Source: Asterella californica
Taxonomy: Eukaryota; Streptophyta; Marchantiopsida; Marchantiales; Aytoniaceae
Direction: 5' to 3'
DNA: 64,000 nt
Assembly (NCBI GenBank): GCA_036924285.1
Contig: JAYKYS010000008.1
Location: 19,329,001-19,393,000 of the forward strand
Under the pieces are notes generated by a model. It was not told the DNA's origin and did no database searches. It was given only the letters and a program-made list of their open reading frames with translations. The position numbers and the translations under genes are program-made. Each line of letters opens with the position of its first letter. Position 1 is the first letter of the stretch. Below are positions 44,244 to 54,400 of this stretch, piece after piece.

Positions 44244-45451
44244 GACAATCTAAAACTGTTCATATATCTATTCTTTTGAAAGAAGGATAGGAGGAGGTCG
44301 ATCTGACCTACTAGAGGAAGCCATAAAGGTCAAAAATGACCGCAAAGAGTGTTAGTGGTTAGTAAGATACCTATGAGATGAGTTCATGCTTTTAGTAGGT
44401 CTTTGGCAATCCTTTCTCTAACAGTATGTTCCATTTCTCTTCTCAAAAAGGTGCTAACAGTAAGTGATAATGCAAGTACACTCCAAAGAAGGTCAAAATC
44501 CCACCTAGAAGGCAAGCTTATCACTCGCAAACACTCAAGTAACCCTCACAAAATATGATTTGTTTTTGAAAAAAGAGCGATCTTAATGTGTCACTGGTTC
44601 ATCACAGGTAGCAAGCTCGATGCTTTAGAAGAGTTGTACATGTGCACCTCAAAGAACAGCTGCACTACCCACATGTCAGTCTGAGTCCCTTCCCAAGATC
44701 ACCTGCACACTCAACCTGCACCCACACGTCCTCTCTGGGTCTCTGAAAACTCTCCTAAATGTGTTTAGAATGTCTGGTTTGTTTCTTGCTGCTCTACGAC
44801 TTGTTACTAAACTCTGAAAATCAAGAATGGTCGAAAATAGGTTCATTGAGCTAACGTTTTAAGTTTTCAAACAAGCTTGCGGAAGCATTTTCCTTTGTAA
44901 CCTTAAATAGTTACGAAGCGATCCGTTTCGTAAGCACATCGCTCTTCATATGAAGGATTTTATGAAGCGGAAAGCTTTGTAAAGCCTTCGTAATCCCATG
45001 TTATGGGATTTTCTGTACTTATGAAGCCTTTCATTTCGTAAGTCACTCCGTAAAGTTATTCCACGAAGAATTTTTCTTCATATGACTATCTTTGTTTTAC
45101 ATGCATAGTAACATATGCGTAAATACATGTTAATTAATATGCTTGGGTTAGTTTATAAGTTATGTTAATTAGCTTTAGTCTTTTAGTTTTTTTAAATTAC
45201 ACTGTACTTAAGTAACATGCAAAGTAGTTTATGATTGTTTATGTTAATATGTAGCATGAGATGTTAATTAACTTAGGAAATATTAATATGTTATGCTAGT
45301 TACATTAGTTAAATATGTAAGTAATGTTATTTATTAAATGTTAATTTACTGAAATATTAATGTAATTTATGTTATAAGAGGTGATGAATGTTAGATTAGT
45401 TGACGCACTGCGTTTGCCAAGTGTAAAAAATACATTACTTTGAAGGAGTAG
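44244..45451. other. No gene; TTACGAAG-rich and AT-rich
   Basis: 44890-45080 is dense in TTACGAAG/CTTCGTAA words and has an imperfect palindrome around CCATGTTATGGGA. 45080-45400 is AT-rich with repeated GTTAATTA words. No coding supported. Confidence 0.5.
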
Positions 45452-46576
45452 TTGATGCGACAAAGAAGAAATGTTGAACTTGTAGCTTTGGAGTACGAAA
45501 AAGAACGACACTTGATCATGCAGATGTGTGGTCGAAATTGTTACTATGCAAACAATGAACTTGCCATATTGCTTTTTGACGTGTATATGTTGATAATTCA
45601 TGACAAAATGGACCAGTTCAAGACAACTATTCCTCGTCTTGCTGAATTCATCAAGTCGTTGATGAGAAACACCTCTCCTTTGGCTTTAACGTGTAATATG
45701 CTGATTGTGTTTACTTATTCCAGTTTGAAAACAACAAAGTTGTCAATTAACCTTTATATGATCTAACAACTACTATCATCTCTTAAACAGAATTGACATA
45801 TCTTATTTTTGCATTTGAATAGATATGCTGTTGCACGTCTATGGTGTGAGTATATTTGCATGTATTGCTGTCGAGGATTATGACCAAGTGATCCCAACTT
45901 CACTATAACATGTCTTGCGAAACTGTTTTGTGATTGCGAACGATTTATGGGTGATAGAAGGGGAGACTTGGCGATTCAAAAGACAGCAAAATATCCACTT
46001 TTCCAAGCTTTGCTTGATAAAGAGATGTTTGAGGTTTCATATCTCAATCCTCAGAAACTGATAGTGAAACATTCTTTGGAGTTCCTTGGATAGAAAACAC
46101 AAGCAACAATTCCGTGAATGTCGTTGAGGACTTTAATTCTCTACCACGACATCTTCTACTACAAGTGGACAACTCTGCCAAGGATAACAAGAATCGGTTG
46201 ATGTGACGTTTTGTAGTAGATTGGTTATTTGAGGATGTTTTGAAACTGTGATCATGTCATTTCTTATTGTGGGACACACAAACGAGGATGTGGATGCATT
46301 CTTCTCAAAAGTGAATGGTGCATTATCCCACAAGCATGTAGCGTCTCTTCCCAATTCATGTTAGAGGTTTTTGATGCTGAAGAAGAAAGAGTTGTTCTCT
46401 ACTTGATACAAGAAGTGATTGACTACAGAGTTTATGTTCAAGGTCATGTGGAAAAGATAAACGGTCAAAGCTCTCTTGTTTCATTCCTCTTCTCGATGAG
46501 GAATAAGATTCTTGTATATAAGGTGAAGGAGACTTATGAAGGATCGTGGATTTCCATGCACGACAGATTATTTTAG
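45452..46576 (+). pseudogene. Decayed DUF7869-type ORF (element-associated)
   Basis: The strongest part is at 46150-46350. QVDNSAKDNKNRLM is followed, after frame breaks, by FLIVGHTNEDVDAFFSK. This resembles the D-N-x-x-x-x-N-K-N and G-H-T-H-E-D-I-D signature of DUF7869, as I recall it. 46356-46576 continues in another frame (FDAEEERVVLYLIQEVIDY). 45452-45766 upstream (104 codons) may be its N-terminal region. Domain name is from memory, and its function is unknown. Confidence 0.5.
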
Positions 46577-47102
46577 AAACGTGTGGATCCTGCATCGAAG
46601 ACTGATTTCTCAGTACATTGCTTGTGGATGAACTGAAATCAGTGGGCCTGGCACATGTGTATGTAAAGCAGAATGAAATCCTCCACTATCTTCCTAACAC
46701 TTGTTATTTGCAATATCGACAAAACAAGAATGATGAAGATGGAGAGGCTAACCAAATTGATGAATTCATGATTCAATATTAGGAAATAAGAAGCCTTGGA
46801 TTTTCATTTTGTTCGTAAATTTTTGTTTTTGTTAGTAAAGAAGTAGATTAGTTAGCATAGATGACAAGATAGAATAGTTTTAGTTGTAGTATGAAGTTTC
46901 TTCATCGAAGTATTATGTTGAGCGGAAATACAAGAACTACGATGTGTATATCTTGGGTATGAAAATTTAATTGCATTTTACAGACAAAGAGCTTTCCATG
47001 GATACCTTATTAGCTGAGAATGGACATCAGACGACGAAGATATGATCCTCGGAAAAATGATTGAAGTAGCATATTATGTTTCAGAACTGGAAAGTATGAC
47101 AA

Positions 47103-48268
47103 CTAGATGTGAAGAATGCTTTTCTGAATGATAAAATACAAGAGGATGTATACATTCAGCAGCCACAAGGTTTTCAAGTTGCTGGAAAAGAACAATTAGT
47201 ATACAAACTTCGTAAAGTCTTATATGGCATTAAGCAGGCTCCTGAGCTTGGTTTACTAGGATAGACAGTTTCTTAAGGAAGAAGGGTTTCTCTTCTATAA
47301 GAGGAGATCCTAATTTATATATCCTAGTTACAGCAAAAGGGAGAGTAATATTGCTGCTGTATGTGGATGATGTAATCCTTTCAGACAGCGATGAAGAGGC
47401 TATCTCTTTAGTGAAGTTAGAGTTAACTACAGAGTTTGAGATGACTGACTTAGGCAGACTTACCTACTGTCTTGGAGTTCATTTAGTCGAAAATGGAGAA
47501 GATCTGTACCTTGTACATGATAAGTATATCAACAATACATTGAAGGAATATCAGATGCAGGACTGCAAGCCAGTGTCTACTCCAATGATACTTTCAAAGG
47601 ATTGGTCTATTTAGCATGGATTTGATGAAGCGATTGACAAAACTGAATACAGGAGACTAGTGAGAAATCTGATGTATTTGGTTGTAACGACCAGATCAGA
47701 TCTAGCTTATGGTTTAAGTAAGCTTGGCCAGGAGATGGAGGATCTAAGAGTTCCACATTTGAACGCAGAGAAACGAGTACTCAGGTATCTGAAAGGTACT
47801 TCGTTTCATGGATTGAAGTTTATTTCAATTAATCTTAAAGTTCTAACAGACTTTACGGAAGTTGACTGGGCAAGTGATGTCATAGACTGGGAATCAAGAT
47901 CCGGTTATGCATTCTTGCTTGCAGGTGCAGCTGTTACTTGACAAAGTAAGAAACAGAATGTTTCTTGTTTGTCATTCACAGAAGCAGAATATCATGGACT
48001 GTGTTATGCAGTTCAGGAAGTCATGTACATAAAATGGATGCTGGAGGATCTGGGAGAGATTCAAAAAGAACCAACTATCATTTTTACTGATAACATGAGT
48101 AGCATTGCTCTTGTCAGAAATCTAGTCCATCATGCGAAGACAAAGCACATTGAGGTGCAGGTCCATTTTATTCGTGACAAAATACAAAGTGGAGAGGTAT
48201 GTACCACTTGGATATATACTGATGACCATTTCGCAGATGTATTCACTAAATATTTGTTTAAGCCTTAG
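47103..48268 (+). pseudogene. Ty1/copia reverse transcriptase and RNase H remnant
   Basis: Begins LDVKNAFLNDKIQEDVYIQQ (RT) and KLRKVLYGIKQAPE. YVDDVIL (47354) is the RT active site. The C-terminal part carries RNase H segments: VDWASDVIDWESRSGYAFLL, SFTEAEYHGLCYAVQE, FTDNMSSIALVRN, HHAKTKHIEV and FADVFTKYL. Stops at 47612, 47939 and 48266 and a frameshift near 47250 disable it. Gag, protease and integrase are not found, so it is a 5'-truncated copy. Confidence 0.9.
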
Positions 48269-48326
48269 TTTGACAAACTGAGAAGTGGCCTTGGTATATG
48301 TGAACTGTCCATGATCTTACAAGGGG

Positions 48327-48480
48327 TGTTGAAAAATAATATATAAGTTTACGTTCTTTTTATGTGTGACAGTTCAGTTCTCTGTGTAGTGAATACCTGT
48401 CCTTATGACCTCTCAGTTCCCCTCTCTCTCTTGTGTATTTGTTCTTGAACACCCTTATTTTGAGGAACAACCTTCTGGAT
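48327..48480 (+). repeat. Possible copia LTR start
   Basis: A purine run (AAGGGG) is followed by TGTTGAAAAATAATA at 48327, shortly after the RNase H end. That is the expected place and start of a copia 3' LTR. The right end and a duplication could not be fixed. Confidence 0.4.
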
Positions 48481-48837
48481 TCCTACCCATCCTGCATCGA
48501 CAGCTTGGGTTCTCTCACTACGATCGATCTGACAAACAACAAGTTCACGGGAGCTCCGAAGAGACCTTCTGAGGTTGACTCCACCAAGTATTTGTGAACA
48601 GCGAGGGCGGTGTTGTGGGCTTACCTTACCACTAGTAGGTTCTTTCGAATAGATTGTTAAGCTGAAACTCGGAAGATATCCTCAAGAGCCTGTACGCAGG
48701 ACCTTGAAGAAGTTCTAGTACGATTTGCGGATTGTATCGATATATCTGTATACACATAATTGTAATCGAAGACGATTTATTCAATTTTGTTGCCCTCAAC
48801 TTCAGGTTCACGACCCTTCTGCTTCAGCTACCAGCTA

Positions 48838-48874
48838 TCAGAATCTGTACAGCAGCTCGCTGTACAGATTCTGA
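48838..48874. repeat. Perfect 16-bp inverted repeat
   Basis: TCAGAATCTGTACAGC (48838-48853) and its exact reverse complement (48859-48874) are separated by 5 nt. Confidence 0.9.
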
Positions 48875-49365
48875 ATATAACTAACAGTCCAGCATGTGAA
48901 GAAATAGAACTGTGGGAGAGATAATTGACAAAACTCGATCTGTTACGCACGTGGGCTGGGCCAAGCATTTTCTCCGTAACTATTATAAAAGAACTATTAC
49001 AGTCCTGTCGGGAGCAACGGATGATGGCCCTAGGTGTGTAAACATTATACTTTGGTTGAACACGCTCGTACATATGATCGGCACGCACGGGCATACCTTT
49101 ACGTGGAGTTCAGGAAGATAAACCCTCCCCCATTCAGCATATTAACTAGCTTCTTCCTGATATCTGCTTAGTCCTGATTTGCCTCAGACGGGCTGTCACA
49201 GATTCCTACCTATCTTTCAGACAACGTCTTCTGACTATTCAACAGTTACATATGACAGTGACAACGTCCTACTCTCATCGTAATCGAAGAAGCTTTGTCA
49301 TGATCATCGAACATGTGCACGTGGTGTGGTGGAACACAGAGTCACTTCCATGCAACTATCGTAAG

Positions 49366-49450
49366 GTCAAGTGAGCACTTGCTAGCTAGGTGCCAACAAA
49401 AATATATAATATATTTTTGTTGGCACCTAGCTAGCAAGTGCTCACTTGAC
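49366..49450. repeat. Perfect 85-bp palindrome
   Basis: Two 42-nt arms (49366-49407 and 49409-49450) pair without mismatch around a single base. Outer ends are GTCAAG/CTTGAC. No clear target duplication flanks it. It may be a tiny foldback element or a recent template-switch product. Confidence 0.95.
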
Positions 49451-50099
49451 GAATAGTATTTGGCAATTTACATTTCTTAACAGTTTACTAGGCTGTAACA
49501 ATGATGTCACTTGCACCAAATTCATCCATTGCTGAGTAAATCTTGATGGAAAAGTATGAACTCTCCTTCACAGAAATTGCAAGGCATACAGTGCTGAAAT
49601 TCTATATGCAGTCCAAGTTCCGCTCTGTCCATGAACTCTGCATCTTCTTCCTAAAAACGAAGTATATGTATATACTGCCGGTCAATCAATCAGTTCGCAG
49701 CACTCCTGGTTTTGGGGGTCGACAGCTCAGTTCTGGGAACTAGTTCACTCGGAATAGTTCTCGAGTAATACTGAAGTCTGGATCTCCAGTGCCATGAAAT
49801 GACTAGGCTCTTGAGCTATCAGAAGAAGTCGAATAGATCTTTGTACACAGTGAATGTCCAGTATATATGGCGATCGAGACAACGTGGACAACTTCTTACT
49901 TCTGGATATCCAAAGCCAGACCAGCAGGCAGTTTTCATCTTTACAGAAACCCAAGCTTTGATAACTTCACGGTGCATCCGTATCCAAGCACCATTGGATG
50001 CGCAGTCTCAGGCGACGCAAGACTCGGACCAGCAGATCGATACATTCTACAGTTCTTTTGAAGGCGATGACCACACACACCCAAACTCTCCTCGAAGAT

Positions 50100-50441
50100 C
50101 TAGAGGTCCTCGACAAGTGACAGAGAAAGTTTCCGGATCGATCCACTCAATGGAATCACAGGAACTCCATTGGTTAACTCTGGGTCTGGTAGATCTAGAC
50201 TATCAGTGCTTGCATCAGTGGTTGGAGGACTTCGATCCGCGCAGAATAGTCGACGTAAACTGCGTGTAAGGAACGTCCAGGACGTCCCGATTGCTTTTTT
50301 CACTGATCCGCTGGATATGAATTTGACCTTCCGGTTCAAAAGGTAAAGCTCCACGAGTGTAGAGATAATTACTGTCGCGATAAGAAATGCTCGAAACGAC
50401 ACTCCAACCATGATATCATATAACATCAGAAACAGTGGCAT
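50100..50441 (-). CDS. Hypothetical small membrane protein
   Basis: An ATG-started 113-codon ORF with a hydrophobic segment at about residues 10-33 (VGVSFRAFLIATVIISTLVE), then a basic stretch (LNRKVKF) and a Ser/Pro-rich tail. It could be an exon of a larger gene. The overlapping + strand ORF (49799-50269) is equally long but has no recognisable feature. No homolog recognised. Confidence 0.25.
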   Translation of the reverse strand: MPLFLMLYDIMVGVSFRAFLIATVIISTLVELYLLNRKVKFISSGSVKKAIGTSWTFLTRSLRRLFCADRSPPTTDASTDSLDLPDPELTNGVPVIPLSGSIRKLSLSLVEDL

Positions 50442-51489
50442 GCTTTCACTTAGCTGTGAGATCTCGCCCGTCAGTTCCTACCTAGTGCAACGAACTTGTA
50501 AACGCAGAACGACCTCACGTACTGAAGGATGTCACTGAACTGCTCGAAGCCTAGAAATCGGGGCGGACGCTTCCGCGAGAGAATGAGCAGGAAGCGCTTG
50601 AGAGAAGAAGATTGTAATGAATGTGGAAAAGGAGTAGACATCCTGTCGTTCCACGCATTTATTCACCGATTTCATCTGCGTGCGAGTCCTCTGGCCGGCG
50701 CGTCCCCAGTTTCGAATTCAGAGCGTCCCCCCGCTCTGAATTCGAATGTCCATTTCCCGTTCGAACTTCCAACAAAAAGTTAGGGTCGCTCCTGTTAGGA
50801 ATACTGCTATCTTGAAATATAGTCGTTGCTAGCTATAGGAAACGGTCAAATGCTTGAATCGGACCATCAAAATGGCGTTGTTACGCCAAGAAACTGCCTT
50901 ACGGTTTGTAGCATACAATCGTGTACGTTACCACCAGACGGATAATTGGAAAGCTTACACGATAACCGGAGGAATATCAAAATTTGGAGATTTCTTCATC
51001 CTCTTGACAGCCTACAGGAATGCGTTCTCCTAACGTTGAGTTTACGTTCGAAACCAGAACCACTTGCCGGTGAAACGGAGGAAATCCGATATAAAGGGAA
51101 GGTCGAATCCATCGATTGACAACATAATAATTACAATGTGCACGCAGAACCTTTAATATTTGCTGTTTTTATTTTGATGATTATATGCCGGATGTACATG
51201 TAGTGAAATTCTTCCCGAAGAAATGCTAAATATACTCTAAGGTGTGAAATTATAGTAGCCTGCACAATGGTGACAGACCATTAACTATAGATTCAGAGTC
51301 TGAACATCCTTGTTCCTGTCCAAGGTCAAAGTCAAATGCGATGTTCACTGTTATAGAAGGCATTCAGTTTATTTAAAGATCTGGCCATGTGTGGTGCCCA
51401 CAAATTACAAGATGCACGAATTTTTGAAAATTTTAAGAATAATGACTTGTTTGTATAACTGAAGAAGCGTTGTTACTTAAGGTTACGTC
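50442..51489. other. No feature recognised
   Basis: No conserved coding, repeat or RNA gene seen. Two short ORFs at 50529-50815 overlap in different frames and are unsupported. Confidence 0.5.
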
Positions 51490-54400
51490 TTCCTTAACAG
51501 GAAGATGATCTTAAGAGCTGTTTGTAATAAGAAGTTGACTTCTTCAGAAGACGAACGTCTTCGGAAGATCGTCTTCTCAGTTGCGTCTTCAGAAGACGAG
51601 AAGACGGCGGAAGATGGGAAGACGGCAGAAGACACCTATCTTCCAGAAGACAGCAACCGCGAAGGACCAACCACGAGTTTTCGGGTAAGACAGTAGGTGT
51701 ACCTACTGGAGCGCACTGAATAGGTAGGTAGGTCAGGAAGACACCAAGGACGAGAACCCCTAATCTGCGGGGAAGATGCGTGAAGAAGCACATTAGGCAC
51801 CTTCCAACTTCCCGCAGCATAGCGCGCCTGAAGAAGATCGATTGAGAGAGTGAGCTTCACGAGCTAGCATTGAGAGAGGAATCAAGTGAGACATCGAGGT
51901 AGGAGAGAGTAAGTTGGCAGCTAGGCGAAGGGTGAGATCGAATTGCGGGAGCACAAACAGTAGAGAAAGCGAAGGCGTTTCTGTCGAGCTTCCGAGAAGC
52001 TGACAGTGAAGAGTGGCGAGTAGAAGCAGAGGTGGAATCGAGGTGTGGACTTAACAGCAGGCGCAGTCGTGTGGAGTCGCATTGGAAGCTAGGACAAGAG
52101 CCAGAAGCGCGCGGAGGTAGAAGGCAACTCGGGGAGCCGAAGAAGACTGTAGAGATTCTTCCCCCTGTTCTTTTCCCCTCCCACTTCTTCTCGCCTTTTC
52201 TTGGTACTCCCTGCGCTTCCTTGATTGTGTGCAGGCAGCCTGATCGATTATCCCACCCCCATTCTTTCTATTGAGACATTGGGCGCGGAAGCGCTGCCCA
52301 ATTTCTGTCGAGACATCTCCTTGCTTCTTCCTGAGCTCAATTCGAGCTTCCCTACTCCTAGCCCTCAAATTGGAGACCCCAACTATCAATTTCCTTACCC
52401 CCCTACCTCTCTATCCCCGAAACTTGGAACAGAAGACGATTCGGAAGATGGGAACATCTTCGGAAGAGGCTTCTTGAACTTGACTGTCTTCAGAAGACCG
52501 TCTTCGGAAGACTGTCTTCGGAAGTCGACTGAACACAATTCGTATCAAGAGTGGATTTGCTTTGCTTTTGTGTTTAGAGAGGCTTGGTACGAATCCTGAG
52601 TGGAGTGGTGAGTTGTTGTGTTAATTCGAGAAGTTGGAAGTCGGAAACTAGGCCTGTGCCTCCCGGTCTTCCAAGCTTCTCAACTCCCCATCTTCCTACA
52701 GAGACTAGAAGACTAGAAGGCTGGCAAAATGAGCGAGAAGACGCGAGGGTCCATTCGGGTCTCTTCTGTCCGATCCATAGCAGCCGTTCCTTCTTCTTCC
52801 CGAACTTAGAAGAGAGTTGTGAGAAGTCTTGCTGGCAGAATCTGGAGGGAATGGTCGAGGGTCATGTCTTCCCATCATGCAGCAAGCTTCTTCTGAGTGC
52901 GTATGAGAGGTGAGAAGTCAGAAGAACAGAGTGCAGTTGTCTTGAGTCTGTTGTGAGGATAGATTGCGTGTAGGAAGACGAAGACAGGTGAGACCAGTGA
53001 AGAGAAGTCTGACTTCGAGAAGTCTTCCGAGAAAGACATTGAATCGGAAGCTGTCCCAAGTGTCTTCCCAGAGGTCACTGTCACTGCAGGAGCCGCAACC
53101 ATCTTCTAAACCTTTCTCATACTCTACTTCTCGCATATCTTGTATCTTCTGATAGGAAGTAGGATGTAATGCAAGGTGGGTTGTCTTCTTGGTAATCCAT
53201 GCGAGGCCTTGCTTAGATAGGATTGTTTAGATATAGCTCGGAAGACGAGAGCTATCTAGGAAGTACTATTAGAATCTCGGAAGACGGAGTAGTTGTCTTC
53301 TGGAAGACTAGGTTCGTCTTCTGAGAAGTAGAAGCTAGACTGTGGGCACTCGGGAAGAACTGAGCCTTCAGCTCATAGTAGGTGCTTGTGGTTTAGTGCA
53401 ACAGATCTTCCAGGTATGTCGATGCATCCGCGAGGCTTGGTGTTACCAGCGGCAGAATTGGCCGAGGCCACTCCTTTCCTCAAGGAGTTGGGTCTCGACT
53501 TCTTCCTGTGGGATTGGAACCTCGCAGATCAAGGGCTTCTGGAGGAGGTGTGGGCCGCGTTACCACCGTGTAATCGTGTACCTGCGAAGGCAGGAGTAGC
53601 TCGAGGAAGACCGTCTTCCTGGACTGAAGACTGGTGGCGTAAGGCGTTTCACAGGCCTGAGACCGAGAACCGAGGATATTGGTACGAGAAGAAGATCTTG
53701 CCTAGGATTGTGAGTTCATGGCATGTGTCTGGGAGTACCACCTGCCTTTTCGTGGAAGACAGGCAGGGGAGGAACGGTTGGAAGATAGAGTCTCACCGGG
53801 AGCCGAAGAAGCGACTTTTGGTGAAGTTGTTTCTGCATCTTTTCTCCAAGGGAAAAGCGCAGAAGACAAGGTACTTAGGAGATCAGGACGTGGAGTTCTT
53901 GGAATCAGTGTGGGATGACAGAGTGCCAATCTACTGGGGCTCGTACATCCACAACTATGTACAGACGGAGCTAGCATACTTGGGTACCCCGGCGGGAGGA
54001 CATCTGACGCCCTTCTTCTGCTACTTGTATGTAGCCATGGGGGATCTTAGGGAAGATCAGCTGGCAGTGTATGGGCCAACGGAGCGACAGGAGGTGAAGG
54101 AGGAGACCTCGGAAGACGATGATCGAGAGGCAGCAGCAACGCCCCCTCCCACTCTGATGCCACAACTGAGACCCGGCTCTCACCAGAAGACGCTTTTGGT
54201 GAGGGAAGACGAGTCTAGTGGGTCGGAAGACGCCATGCCAGTGAGGAAGATGGGTCACAGAAGTGTACCGAGGACACCCATCTCCCTCATTCATTCAGGA
54301 TCGGAGTCGGACTCGGAGGAAGACTTGATGAGTACCCGATCAGAGCAGAAGACAGCTTCTGTAACACCTGGGAGTCTTCCGAAGACTCCAGAAGACGAAG

